A stretch of 64,000 nucleotides of DNA, from NCBI GenBank assembly GCA_902762385.1, contig CACWNQ010000001.1, forward strand, positions 372,001 through 436,000, written 5' to 3'. Positions 45,440 to 53,792 of this stretch are shown piece after piece; the first letter of the stretch is position 1, and every line of letters starts with the position of its first letter. Below the pieces are notes generated by a model, which saw only the letters and a list, made by a program, of their open reading frames with translations, was not told the DNA's origin and did not search any database. A program made the translations under genes and the position numbers. Source of the DNA: an uncultured Bacteroidales bacterium (GTDB taxonomy: Bacteria > Bacteroidota > Bacteroidia > Bacteroidales > Muribaculaceae).

Positions 45440-46276
45440 TTATAGTGAGAAATACTTTTTCAGTAATTCATTATACTGTGGCATCTTTTTCACTTTTAGG
45501 ATTGCCTCATTGAGCTGGTCGCACAGCTCAATATTTCCTTTATCAAGTGTCAACGACTGGAACTGCGTGAAACTGATTGCTTGAGAAACATCGACGTTGG
45601 GATGTGATGATGCCAGTTTCTTGGCTATCGACTCATTAATAACAGCATATTTGATGTCACCAGTCGATACCATCAAGAAGAGCTGTTCGGGACCATAAAC
45701 CGAATCTTGAACCACATAAATCGTATCACCAATCTCACGTGACAGGCTCATTATGCGTTCACGCATTGGTGAACCCTTTACAATATTGACAGTATCACCG
45801 GCCAAGTCAAGCTGACTGGTTATTGTAATGCCATCTTCGTTGCGCTGAACAAGCACCTGATTGTCGAGATACAAGGCCGAAGTAAACAAATAATGCTCCT
45901 TGTTCTCACGAGTGACAGGAAATTGTGCGGCAAGCACATCATAGGTTCCTAACTTTAGCCCATCAAGGCCATTCTGAAGACTCACGATGGGATGATACTT
46001 GAAATGCATGCCACAAGTTTTGCTCAAAAGCTGCAAAAACTCATAGTTAAAGCCACCCAGGGTGTCGCCATATGTGTAATACGACAGAGGCGAATATTCA
46101 ATTGCAACATCTATTGTGTCGCCACCACTTGCTTTGTCAACTCGGCTATGAGCACCCAACAAGCCTTCATCGCTGCCACAATTGCGCAGCAACACCATCA
46201 GCACTATTACTGCCACAAGCAGTATCGCATATAGTGCCAGTTGCCATTTCTTGGTCTGTGATATCTTCTTGAGCAT
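45440..46276 (-). CDS. Membrane-anchored solute-binding (family 3-like) protein
   Basis: A 278-residue protein with an N-terminal hydrophobic anchor (LALYAILLVAVIVLMVLL). From residue about 53 it has a bacterial extracellular solute-binding family 3 fold (TIDVAIEYSPLSYYTYGD, then GFNYEFLQLLSK and GLKLGTYDVLAAQFPVTRE, where family 3 has G-x-[FY]-D and the arginine that binds amino acids). There is no lytic transglycosylase domain, so it is not a complete MltF. It may sense or deliver an amino acid; the neighbouring alanine symporter fits this loosely. Confidence 0.78.
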   Translation of the reverse strand: MLKKISQTKKWQLALYAILLVAVIVLMVLLRNCGSDEGLLGAHSRVDKASGGDTIDVAIEYSPLSYYTYGDTLGGFNYEFLQLLSKTCGMHFKYHPIVSLQNGLDGLKLGTYDVLAAQFPVTRENKEHYLFTSALYLDNQVLVQRNEDGITITSQLDLAGDTVNIVKGSPMRERIMSLSREIGDTIYVVQDSVYGPEQLFLMVSTGDIKYAVINESIAKKLASSHPNVDVSQAISFTQFQSLTLDKGNIELCDQLNEAILKVKKMPQYNELLKKYFSL

Positions 46277-46314
46277 TGTCGTCTATTCTAGTTATAGAAG
46301 TTAATATTTCAATA

Positions 46315-48342
46315 TCAATTCACAAAATCAACCGATATGCCAAACTGGAAACGGCCAGGATTCAATGGATAATGTGGCATTGAGAAATAATTGTCGCCAC
46401 CCACAAGACCTTTATTAGCATGGCTGTACATTACATAAAAGCGCGCCTTTTTTAGTTTGAAGTTAGCATACACGTCGGCAAAAGCAAAGTTTCCGCATTC
46501 CATATCGCGTTGGTTATAAAATACCATGGTCGCGGGACTGTAATTGGGGGCGAAATACTTGGTATAGTAATTGCAGTCGACACCAATCTGCACATCAAGC
46601 ACACGTGCCACCTTGAATTTCAGGTATATATTGCTAAATATTGCAAACTTTGGCAATGGCAGCACATCATCGTTCGAAGAGGTTTGGTAATTAACATCAT
46701 TGTCCCAGTTGAAGATACCAAAACCTAAGTGATTGCTCAATGATGCATGGAGCACATGAACAGCACTACCCGCCTGTTGTGGAAGGGCATCTGAGTTAAA
46801 ATAGACATAATTATTCAATGTCTCATAGCCCACATTGATTTTGGTGAAAATCCATGGCAGCTCCAAGATTCCACCCAACCTGAAACGCTGGGTCTTAGAA
46901 AAATCGTTGTCCCATGCATAGTGGTTTGATATAAACTTCTTGAGCAGATAGGGAGGAGCCAGATTTTTGAAATAACCATATGCCGTGAGAGAAACAGTGT
47001 CACCAAATAGCTTAAATCGTGTGCGCACCTTTCCTTCTACATCAATATCTCCTGCCACATCGCCAAGCACACCAAATTGTGCTGTGGCACTATAGGTCAA
47101 GATCGACCCTCGTTGCTTCGTGAGTTGGCCACCTAGCCAAAAGAGTTGTTGTGTTGTTGAAGCATCAATCGACACAGGCAACACCTGCAATCCTTCAGGC
47201 AGCACAGTGCCAGTTACAGTATCGGCAACCTGCTTGTAGTGGCGCATCTCATGAGTACCATAAACTGCAAAACCAAATTTAGCATACTTGTTGAAGCCCT
47301 CCAGTAATGATATGCCCACAGTATTACGCAAGCGCCAGTAGCGAGTTGACTCATCTGTACCACCAAGGCCCAAATAAGTATTAGGGAACTGTGATATATC
47401 CTGTGCCGCATTCTGGTTCTTGAATGTATGTCTAACATTTTTGAAATCAAATGTCCATATAAACCTTGTTACAGGTATATAAGTGCGACCTATAATTGTG
47501 TCGGTCACCGAGTCGCGTTGATAACGGTAATGCCCCACATTATAACTATGGTTCATATAGAATTCCTGACCCAGCAGCTTGCTATGGGCTGCAGTTAGAT
47601 TTGTGGGGATACTCTTGTTGTCCACTTTGTTTTCTCCGCCCTGAACACTGGCTGGATCGGTGATATATAAATCATCAGTAATACCACCATTCTCCTTAGC
47701 CAAGTAATTATAGCTATTGAAGAAGGTCTGCATCTCATAGCGGTCGCCTATATAACTGCCAAAGAGGCTCCACCTGAAATTTTTATCGGCCTGATAGTTA
47801 TATGATCCTTTTGAGTAAATGTAGTCAATCGCCCCACCAAGTTGCAGTGGCTTTCCCACATTGCCCGAGAATGTCACCTTTGTGCGGTCTTGATTACTGT
47901 ATTTGTTTCCACCTGTTGTGTGTGAGATGAGAGTCATGGGGATACGAGTGTTGTAGTAACGCTGAGTGGCAATACTCGAAAGCCAGCTCTCAATGGCATC
48001 TTCAAAGAAGAAATCACTTGTTGGTTTTCTATCAAAGAAAATTTGATTCTGACCAGAAGCACCAAAGTTGCCAGTAGTGGCCCAAGCATTACTCTGATGC
48101 GACGGAATCGACTCCTTGTGATAATTCAGGAACAAGGTGTCAATTGTTGACTCATAATGCAACCCTAGTGGTTCGCTAATCGACCATGCATAGCTTGGCT
48201 CAACCTTAACAGCCTTCCCTTGGGGTGTAGTTTTAGTGTTGACACCGCCTTTAGGTGTCAAAGTGCGCTGAGCACTAACGGGCAGCACCATCAACATGGC
48301 CAAAACCACAATTATATTATATATAATGTGTAATCGTCTCAT
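46315..48342 (-). CDS. Putative porin, outer membrane beta-barrel
   Basis: A 675-residue outer membrane protein of the Bacteroidetes 'putative porin' family. The signal peptide ends VSAQ. A Pro/Thr/Lys-rich stretch precedes the barrel. The barrel shows alternating aromatic strands and loops, including QIFFDRKPTSDFFFEDAIESW and a final strand FQFGISVDFVN ending in Asn, as in outer membrane proteins. It likely lets small solutes through. It stands alone with a -7 element close to the start. Confidence 0.85.
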   Translation of the reverse strand: MRRLHIIYNIIVVLAMLMVLPVSAQRTLTPKGGVNTKTTPQGKAVKVEPSYAWSISEPLGLHYESTIDTLFLNYHKESIPSHQSNAWATTGNFGASGQNQIFFDRKPTSDFFFEDAIESWLSSIATQRYYNTRIPMTLISHTTGGNKYSNQDRTKVTFSGNVGKPLQLGGAIDYIYSKGSYNYQADKNFRWSLFGSYIGDRYEMQTFFNSYNYLAKENGGITDDLYITDPASVQGGENKVDNKSIPTNLTAAHSKLLGQEFYMNHSYNVGHYRYQRDSVTDTIIGRTYIPVTRFIWTFDFKNVRHTFKNQNAAQDISQFPNTYLGLGGTDESTRYWRLRNTVGISLLEGFNKYAKFGFAVYGTHEMRHYKQVADTVTGTVLPEGLQVLPVSIDASTTQQLFWLGGQLTKQRGSILTYSATAQFGVLGDVAGDIDVEGKVRTRFKLFGDTVSLTAYGYFKNLAPPYLLKKFISNHYAWDNDFSKTQRFRLGGILELPWIFTKINVGYETLNNYVYFNSDALPQQAGSAVHVLHASLSNHLGFGIFNWDNDVNYQTSSNDDVLPLPKFAIFSNIYLKFKVARVLDVQIGVDCNYYTKYFAPNYSPATMVFYNQRDMECGNFAFADVYANFKLKKARFYVMYSHANKGLVGGDNYFSMPHYPLNPGRFQFGISVDFVN

Positions 48343-48354
48343 TTATTTAAAATG

Positions 48355-48362
48355 CAAATATA
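48355..48362 (-). promoter_or_regulatory. Bacteroidetes -7 element (TATATTTG) for the porin
   Basis: The minus strand reads TATATTTG 13 bases before the start, giving a very short leader. A TACCTTTG match at 48452-48459 is an alternative with a longer leader. Confidence 0.5.
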
Positions 48363-48658
48363 GCAACTTTAATTAAATCAACTGCGATATCTAATTAATA
48401 TTTATCACTTTTTAAATTTAAAGCTACACTAGCGACATATAAACATAACAACAAAGGTACTATTCACGCACAAGTATCTTACAAATCGACAAATGTGACA
48501 AAAACGACTTTTTTGGCATTCCCAATATTAAAGAATTTAAAAACTAACACAATTGGTATTAATTTAGTTTAAAATAAAGGCTTCCGGCATTGTTTATGTA
48601 ATATTTGGATGTACTTTTACGTTCAAATCTCAAAAGTTAATTTTAACGATTGCAGTTT

Positions 48659-48666
48659 TAAATTTG
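48659..48666 (+). promoter_or_regulatory. Bacteroidetes -7 element (TAAATTTG) for degQ
   Basis: TAAATTTGACC lies 25 bases before the degQ ATG. Confidence 0.6.
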
Positions 48667-48691
48667 ACCACAATTTTAACATATAAAGATT

Positions 48692-50266
48692 ATGAATAAC
48701 ACTAAAAAAATTGCTTTAATGATGGTTGCAGCCTCTATTTTGGGCTCAGCCACGACGCTACTCGCAACTTCAGGAGTAGAGAAAATTCGCGACATCTATA
48801 TCCAGTCGGCCGCCGACACTACTGCAGCCCAACAAGTCAAGGATGACGGTTTTGTAAAATCTTCAGCACGAAACGCTGTCAATACCGGACGCTACGGAAA
48901 TGCGCTCGACTTCACTAAAGCCGCCGAGAGCACAATCAACTCGGTTGTCAGTATCAAGTCATTTGCGACACCACGCCAGCAACAATATTATGGTGGCGAC
49001 TTCGATCCATTTGAGTTCTTCTTTGGCCCAGGCTTTGGAGGACAAGGTGGCTCTCAACGTCGACAGCAGCAACAGCAACAACAGCAACAGCAACAAGAGC
49101 CTCAGGCCAGAGGCCAAGGCTCGGGCGTAATCATCAGTGATGATGGATATATCGTGACCAACAATCACGTCATCGATGGCGCCGAAAAACTTGAGGTCAC
49201 CCTCAACGACAATCGCAAATTTAATGCACGTGTTATTGGTACCGACCCCAACACTGATATCGCACTCCTTAAAATATCGGCAACAAAGCTCAGCCCAATT
49301 GTCTTTGGCAACAGCGACAACGTGAAGGTTGGTGAATGGGTTCTTGCAGTAGGCAATCCTTTTGGACTCAACTCTTCGGTAACAGCCGGTATCGTCAGCG
49401 CCAAGGCTCGTGGCATCAACAAGGGCAACAACGTTGGCATCGAGTCGTTCATTCAGCACGATGCAGCAGTCAACCCTGGCAACAGTGGCGGTGCACTCGT
49501 CAATGTTGATGGAGAACTTATTGGCATCAACACCATGATTTACTCGCAGACTGGCAACTACGCCGGACACTCATTTGCCATTCCATCTTCAGTGGTCAAG
49601 AAAATCATCACCGACATCAAGCAATATGGCAGCGTGCAACGAGCCGTACTTGGTATCCAATTCACTGAGCTCGACGCCGAGAAGGCCAAAGAAAACAATA
49701 TAACCCAAACTACCGAGGGCATTTATGTTAATAAGGTGAGCGATCGAAGCGCCGCCAAAGAGGCTGGCATGCGCGAAGGCGATGTTATCGTTGGACTCAA
49801 CGATGCAACCATCAAGAACGGCGCTCAAATGCTAGAAGAGATGAGCAAGCTGCGCCCAGGCGACAAGGCCACTGTCAAGTTCTATCGCGACAACAAACTT
49901 AAGACAGCCGATGTTGTCTTCAAGAACGACCAAGGCACCACTCGCATCACTAAGAGCAGCGACTTCACCTCATTAGGATGCGCCTTCACTTCCCTCACTG
50001 CCGAGGAAAAGGAAGAACTGGGTATTAGCAACGGCGTCAAAGTAAGTGGCATTAAGAATGGCAAATTTAAAGATGCTGGCATCACCAACGGCTTCATCAT
50101 TACCGACATCAACAACATTCGCGTCAACAACCAGGACGAGGTCGAGGACATCTACAATGCCATCATGCGCGACAAGGAAAGCGACAAAGTCATGTTCATC
50201 ACTGGCATTACCACTACCGGTAAGAAGGTTTACCGCGCCGTTGACCTAGCCGATACCGAAGAATAA
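48692..50266 (+). CDS. degQ: Periplasmic serine endoprotease, Do/DegQ family
   Basis: A 524-residue HtrA-type protease and chaperone for misfolded envelope proteins. The signal peptide or anchor ends near ATTLLATSG. The trypsin-like domain has the triad His159 (NNHVIDG), Asp189 (TDIALLKI) and Ser265 (NPGNSGGAL). Two PDZ domains follow (about residues 320-410 and 430-515), the first with AVLGIQFTEL. An oddity is an uninterrupted run of 11 glutamines at residues 125-135 just before the protease domain, in the loop that in Deg proteins often controls assembly. It stands alone and ends in a strong hairpin. Confidence 0.94.
   Translation: MNNTKKIALMMVAASILGSATTLLATSGVEKIRDIYIQSAADTTAAQQVKDDGFVKSSARNAVNTGRYGNALDFTKAAESTINSVVSIKSFATPRQQQYYGGDFDPFEFFFGPGFGGQGGSQRRQQQQQQQQQQQEPQARGQGSGVIISDDGYIVTNNHVIDGAEKLEVTLNDNRKFNARVIGTDPNTDIALLKISATKLSPIVFGNSDNVKVGEWVLAVGNPFGLNSSVTAGIVSAKARGINKGNNVGIESFIQHDAAVNPGNSGGALVNVDGELIGINTMIYSQTGNYAGHSFAIPSSVVKKIITDIKQYGSVQRAVLGIQFTELDAEKAKENNITQTTEGIYVNKVSDRSAAKEAGMREGDVIVGLNDATIKNGAQMLEEMSKLRPGDKATVKFYRDNKLKTADVVFKNDQGTTRITKSSDFTSLGCAFTSLTAEEKEELGISNGVKVSGIKNGKFKDAGITNGFIITDINNIRVNNQDEVEDIYNAIMRDKESDKVMFITGITTTGKKVYRAVDLADTEE
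49064..49096 (+). repeat. CAG/CAA run encoding eleven glutamines
   Basis: A microsatellite-like CAGCAACAG stretch codes residues 125-135 of DegQ. The mix of CAG and CAA codons should limit slippage but the length could still vary between strains. Confidence 0.85.
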
Positions 50267-50308
50267 AATATAAGAAATCTCATAAGCACAAGTTTTTGTT
50301 AAAAACCC

Positions 50309-50338
50309 AAACGGGTGGCACATTTAAGCCACCCGTTT
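50309..50338 (+). terminator. Terminator after degQ
   Basis: AAACGGGTGGC and GCCACCCGTTT form an 11-base perfect stem with an 8-base loop, 42 bases after the stop, followed by ATTTGCTTTTGG. Confidence 0.82.
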
Positions 50339-50414
50339 ATTTGCTTTTGGTTAAACTTTGTTAATAGATTAAACTTTTCAATGCATTCATACATCATATT
50401 AGAGTAAAATTTTG

Positions 50415-50422
50415 TAATTTTG
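50415..50422 (+). promoter_or_regulatory. Bacteroidetes -7 element (TAATTTTG) for rpoD
   Basis: TAATTTTGCAAG lies 24 bases before the sigma factor ATG. Confidence 0.7.
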
Positions 50423-50446
50423 CAAGCTTAAACTCTACAATTCAGT

Positions 50447-51304
50447 ATGAGACAACTAAAAATCACAAAATCCATCACCAATCGTGAGAGCGCTTCGCTC
50501 GACAAGTACTTGCAGGAGATAGGCCGTAAAGACCTTATTACCGTCGACGAGGAAGTTGAGCTCGCTCAGCGAATTAAACAAGGTGATCAAGCAGCTCTCG
50601 ACAAACTTGTAAGCGCCAACTTGCGTTTCGTTGTTTCTGTAGCAAAGCAGTACCAAAACCAGGGATTGAGTCTTCCCGACTTAATCGACGAGGGTAATTT
50701 AGGCCTGATTAAGGCTGCACAGAAATTTGACGAAACTCGTGGCTTCAAGTTTATCTCCTACGCAGTTTGGTGGATTCGTCAGTCTATCCTCCAAGCTCTA
50801 GCCGAGCAGTCGCGCATTGTGCGATTGCCACTCAATCAGGTAGGCTCGCTGAACAAGATCAGCAAGGCACAATCAAGGTTTGAGCAAGAGCATGAGAGAA
50901 GACCATCGGCTGCCGAGTTGGCCGAACAGCTCGACATGGATGTCACCAAAATTGGCGACGCCATGAAGGTTAGTGGCCGTCATGTATCGGTCGATGCGCC
51001 TTTTGTCGATGGTGAAGACAACAGTCTTCTCGACGTTCTGCCCAATGAGGACTCTCCTATGGCCGACTCGTCGCTCAATCAGGAGTCGCTTTCCAAGGAG
51101 GTAAACCGAGCTCTCGATCAGCTCAATCCTCGTGAGCGCGACATCCTTAAGATGTTCTTCGGCATAGGATGCCAGGAGATGACCCTCGAGGAGATAGGCG
51201 CAAAGTTTGACCTAACTCGCGAGCGAGTGCGCCAAATCAAGGAGAAAGCAATTCGACGCCTCAAGGGTCAAAAGAGCAAGCTGCTAAAATCTTATCTGGG
51301 CTAA
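50447..51304 (+). CDS. rpoD: Primary RNA polymerase sigma factor (RpoD/SigA, short Bacteroidetes form)
   Basis: A 285-residue housekeeping sigma factor that directs RNA polymerase to the TAnnTTTG promoters seen in this window. Region 1.2 ([13 protein letters not shown]), region 2 ([33 protein letters not shown] and [16 protein letters not shown]), region 3 ([12 protein letters not shown]) and region 4 ([21 protein letters not shown]) are all present. Region 1.1 is missing, which is usual in Bacteroidetes and gives the short length. It stands alone. Confidence 0.95.
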   Translation: MRQLKITKSITNRESASLDKYLQEIGRKDLITVDEEVELAQRIKQGDQAALDKLVSANLRFVVSVAKQYQNQGLSLPDLIDEGNLGLIKAAQKFDETRGFKFISYAVWWIRQSILQALAEQSRIVRLPLNQVGSLNKISKAQSRFEQEHERRPSAAELAEQLDMDVTKIGDAMKVSGRHVSVDAPFVDGEDNSLLDVLPNEDSPMADSSLNQESLSKEVNRALDQLNPRERDILKMFFGIGCQEMTLEEIGAKFDLTRERVRQIKEKAIRRLKGQKSKLLKSYLG

Positions 51305-51318
51305 CCCAGAGAATCTCA

Positions 51319-51338
51319 ACGGCTCCCAACCGAGCCGT
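51319..51338 (+). terminator. First hairpin after rpoD
   Basis: ACGGCTC and GAGCCGT form a 7-base stem, 14 bases after the stop; the following sequence is A-rich and not T-rich, so it is weaker than the next one. Confidence 0.5.
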
Positions 51339-51371
51339 ATTATTAAAAAAAAACGAAAAAGAATCATTACT

Positions 51372-51409
51372 AAAAAACTCAACCCGCAATCATGCCGGTT
51401 GAGTTTTTT
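51372..51409. terminator. Second, strong terminator after rpoD
   Basis: AAAAAACTCAACC and GGTTGAGTTTTTT form a 13-base stem, bounded by A and T runs, so it can act in both directions. Confidence 0.85.
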
Positions 51410-51435
51410 GTTTATTCAAGAACTACACACATTAC

Positions 51436-51474
51436 AAAAAGAGAGGTTGTCCACAGTAGACAACCTCTCTTTTT
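51436..51474. terminator. Bidirectional terminator next to tRNA-Ser
   Basis: A 16-base perfect stem (51436-51451 with 51459-51474; core GAGAGGTTGTC) and 7-base loop, with T5 on both strands. It lies just 3' of the tRNA on the minus strand. Confidence 0.88.
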
Positions 51475-51477
51475 CAG

Positions 51478-51564
51478 CGGAAAGACAGGGATTCGAACCC
51501 TGGAACCCCGAAAGGGGTTAACGGTTTTCGAGACCGCCCCGTTCGACCACTCCGGCATCTTTCC
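51478..51564 (-). tRNA. tRNA-Ser, anticodon CGA
   Basis: Read on the minus strand, an 87-base cloverleaf without encoded CCA. The acceptor stem is GGAAAGA with TCTTTCC and G as discriminator. The anticodon stem-loop holds CTCGAAA, giving the anticodon CGA (decodes UCG). A long variable arm (CCCC-GAAA-GGGG) is the hallmark of serine tRNAs, and the TpsiC loop is GGTTCGAATCC. It has its own -7 element and a bidirectional terminator. Confidence 0.95.
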
Positions 51565-51590
51565 AATGGTCAATTTTCGATTTGCGGGTG

Positions 51591-51598
51591 CAAAGATA
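51591..51598 (-). promoter_or_regulatory. Bacteroidetes -7 element (TATCTTTG) for tRNA-Ser
   Basis: The minus strand reads TATCTTTGCACC 26 bases before the tRNA 5' end. Confidence 0.7.
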
Positions 51599-51640
51599 GA
51601 TATTTTTTCTTAAACCGCGAAACTTTTGTCGACAAAATCT

Positions 51641-52285
51641 TTACAAATTCACCAATGTATCAATAGCAGCAAGTGGGTCGGCTGCCTTAAACACATAGTT
51701 ACCTGCCACGAGTACATCGGCACCAGCTTCGGCAAGCTGTCGTCCAGTCTCGGCATTAACGCCACCGTCCACCTCTATAACAGCCTTCGAGCCAGTCTCA
51801 GTAATCAGCTCACGCAATTGCCTAACTTTATTGAGAGTGTTAGGTATAAACTTCTGACCACCAAAACCAGGATTTACCGACATAAGCAATACAAGGTCGA
51901 GTTGCTCAACAATGTCGCGAAGCAAGCATACCGGTGTGGCAGGATTAATAGTTACACCTGCTTTCATGCCAGCGTTGTGAATCTGTTGAACCACACGGTC
52001 AAGATGATCACACACTTCGTAATGCACATTCATAATCTCGGTGCCACAGTCACGCACTTCATTGATAAACTTCTGCGGTTCCACAATCATCAAGTGTACA
52101 TCAAGAGGTTTCTTGCACAACTGCTGCACATACTTTATTACTGGGAAACCAAATGAGATGTTAGGCACAAACACGCCATCCATAACATCTAAGTGCAGCA
52201 TCTGAGCTTTGCTCTTGTTAATCATCTCTATGTCGCGTGCCAGGTTTCCAAAATCGGCACTAAGCAAAGAAGGTGAAACAATCAT
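51641..52285 (-). CDS. rpe: Ribulose-phosphate 3-epimerase
   Basis: A 214-residue TIM-barrel enzyme of the pentose phosphate pathway, converting ribulose 5-phosphate to xylulose 5-phosphate. Diagnostic blocks are SPSLLSADFGNL, MLHLDVMDGVFVPNISFG with metal-binding Asp, HLMIVEP, MSVNPGFGGQKFI and AVIEVDGGVN with the second catalytic Asp. The start overlaps the dedA stop as ATGA, so the two are translationally coupled. Confidence 0.96.
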   Translation of the reverse strand: MIVSPSLLSADFGNLARDIEMINKSKAQMLHLDVMDGVFVPNISFGFPVIKYVQQLCKKPLDVHLMIVEPQKFINEVRDCGTEIMNVHYEVCDHLDRVVQQIHNAGMKAGVTINPATPVCLLRDIVEQLDLVLLMSVNPGFGGQKFIPNTLNKVRQLRELITETGSKAVIEVDGGVNAETGRQLAEAGADVLVAGNYVFKAADPLAAIDTLVNL

Positions 52286-53046
52286 GATTCTTGAGATTTA
52301 TTTTTCTTGTTTTTATATACTTTATAAACAATGTAGAGCACCACACAACCCAGTAGCGCGAAGCCTGCAATTTTCAGGTAATGATTGTAATGCTCAAGTT
52401 GGGCAAAAAACTGGCTATCATCAGGCACAACACGATATAAAAGATAGCCCAACCCTGCGAGAACCACATTCCAGATGCCTGCACCAATGATTGTGAAGAA
52501 ACTGAAAGTGCCAAAGTTCATGCGCGACAGGCCAGCAGGGATCGAAATCAAGTGCCTTACTGCAGGGAGCAAACGGCCAAAGAATATAGAAATAGATCCT
52601 TTCTTCTGGAAATACTGCTCTGCCTTCTCCATTTTCTCCTTAGAAAGATGCAGAAAATGTCCAACTTTACTATCAGCAAATGCATAGATAATGGGGCGGC
52701 CTATAATCATCGACAGCACGTAATTAATTGCCGAGCCAAGATAGGCACCAGCAGTAGCTACCAGTATCACCACCCAAAAGTCAAGGCTAGAGTTTGCCTG
52801 CAATGAGAAATAGGCGGCCGGAGGCACCACAACCTCGCTTGGCAAGGGAATAACTGAACTCTCTATTGCCATAAGCACTAAAATAGTCCAATAGTTCATA
52901 TGATCTTTGAACCAGTAATACAAATTCTCGGCCCAAGATGGTTCTGCTGCTACTGCTTGCGCGGTGTCTTGTGCTAAACAAGCATTGCCCATCAGCACCA
53001 CAGCCATCACAACAAATGATATAAATAGTATCGTTCTTTTATTCAT
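52282..53046 (-). CDS. DedA-family membrane protein
   Basis: A 254-residue inner membrane protein of the DedA/SNARE-associated family, proposed flippases for undecaprenyl phosphate or phospholipid. An extra N-terminal hydrophobic segment resembling a signal peptide (residues about 7-25) precedes the DedA core. The core has SSVIPLPSEVVVPPAAY, GAYLGSAINYVLSMIIGRP, and the FFGRLLPAVRHLISIPAGLSRM amphipathic re-entrant motif. A Lys/Asn-rich tail ends the protein. It is translationally coupled to rpe. Confidence 0.9.
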   Translation of the reverse strand: MNKRTILFISFVVMAVVLMGNACLAQDTAQAVAAEPSWAENLYYWFKDHMNYWTILVLMAIESSVIPLPSEVVVPPAAYFSLQANSSLDFWVVILVATAGAYLGSAINYVLSMIIGRPIIYAFADSKVGHFLHLSKEKMEKAEQYFQKKGSISIFFGRLLPAVRHLISIPAGLSRMNFGTFSFFTIIGAGIWNVVLAGLGYLLYRVVPDDSQFFAQLEHYNHYLKIAGFALLGCVVLYIVYKVYKNKKNKSQES

Positions 53047-53071
53047 TTCGTTAAATCAAAATTTGCGACCG

Positions 53072-53079
53072 CAAAGATA
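53072..53079 (-). promoter_or_regulatory. Bacteroidetes -7 element (TATCTTTG) for dedA-rpe
   Basis: The minus strand reads TATCTTTGCGGT 26 bases before the dedA start. Confidence 0.7.
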
Positions 53080-53090
53080 CGAAGAATCTT

Positions 53091-53693
53091 TCACACTTCA
53101 TAACCTAATTTGCGAAACATATTACGATAAGCGTCAGCCTTTTTCTCTAGTGAAAGTGGATAGGCACGTGACGACGATGGCATGCGAAACAAATCAAAGT
53201 CGTGTCCATGGCAAGTGCAGTGAACCACCTCTCCAGTCTTAGGCACCTCTACCCCGGCTTTCGTGGCAATCACGCCTGTTGCTTTCTCGCCAGCTGTAAC
53301 TATTGCACGAATTGTGGGGCGAGCCACAAAGAATTCATCAAGATTGATAGTCTCAATGATGTCAAGAAACTTGTCGCTTGCATTATCCATAAGGCGACGC
53401 ACCCGTGTAGCCGTGTCATATAGGGCAATCTTGCGCTCAATGAGAAACTTCTTGAGTTGAGGTAAATCAAAGCGTTTCTCATCTTCTAACCAAAAGTGAT
53501 TCTTATCATCATAGAAAATAACTCCCATGATTCTCCACATATCATTGATTTTGTTGGGATAATAAAATTCCATCGACCACCGTTCTGGCTTTGGCGGAAA
53601 AGTTCCAAGCATCAGCACTTGTGCCCCATCTGGAAGAAATGGTTCGAAAGGATGTTTCTCTATCTTAATCTCTTTGGTCAAATCTTGTTTCAT
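53091..53693 (-). CDS. Uracil-DNA-glycosylase-superfamily protein (hypoxanthine glycosylase-like)
   Basis: From the ATG at 53693 (MKQDL) the protein has 200 residues. It has LMLGTFPPKPERWSMEFYYPNKINDMWRIMG in its first third, which matches the uracil-DNA-glycosylase superfamily motif 1 region with the YY-P-x-N pattern seen in the deoxyinosine/hypoxanthine-type branch. IRAIVTAGEKA and RMPSSSRAYP stand at the places of the second and third conserved regions. This likely repairs deaminated bases, but catalysis is unproven. It is divergent from hydE. Confidence 0.78.
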   Translation of the reverse strand: MKQDLTKEIKIEKHPFEPFLPDGAQVLMLGTFPPKPERWSMEFYYPNKINDMWRIMGVIFYDDKNHFWLEDEKRFDLPQLKKFLIERKIALYDTATRVRRLMDNASDKFLDIIETINLDEFFVARPTIRAIVTAGEKATGVIATKAGVEVPKTGEVVHCTCHGHDFDLFRMPSSSRAYPLSLEKKADAYRNMFRKLGYEV

Positions 53694-53697
53694 ACTG

Positions 53698-53705
53698 CAA
53701 AAATA
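53698..53705 (-). promoter_or_regulatory. Bacteroidetes -7 element (TATTTTTG)
   Basis: The minus strand reads TATTTTTGCAG only 5 bases before the glycosylase ATG, so the transcript would be nearly leaderless. The next in-frame ATG lies downstream in the conserved domain, so the start call stands. Confidence 0.45.
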
Positions 53706-53776
53706 CAATTAATTCTATTAACAAAAAAGATTGAAAAGAAAATCAATATATATTTGTCTTATAAGTTGCTTTTTTG

Positions 53777-53784
53777 TAATTTTG
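53777..53784 (+). promoter_or_regulatory. Bacteroidetes -7 element (TAATTTTG) for hydE
   Basis: TAATTTTGCAG lies 9 bases before the hydE ATG at 53793. It rules out the longer open frame that begins inside the glycosylase gene on the opposite strand. Confidence 0.65.
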
Positions 53785-53792
53785 CAGATTGC

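Larger units (their letters stand above)
48343..48691. other. 349-base divergent promoter region between porin and degQ
   Basis: AT-rich with no convincing open frame. It holds -7-type matches for the porin (48355-48362; another minus match TACCTTTG at 48452-48459) and for degQ (48659-48666). No structured RNA or repeat was recognised. Confidence 0.6.

Noticed and set aside
53496-53792. N-terminal extension of hydE by 99 codons
   Set aside because: It runs through the hydE promoter and the opposite-strand glycosylase; radical SAM families start near the chosen ATG.
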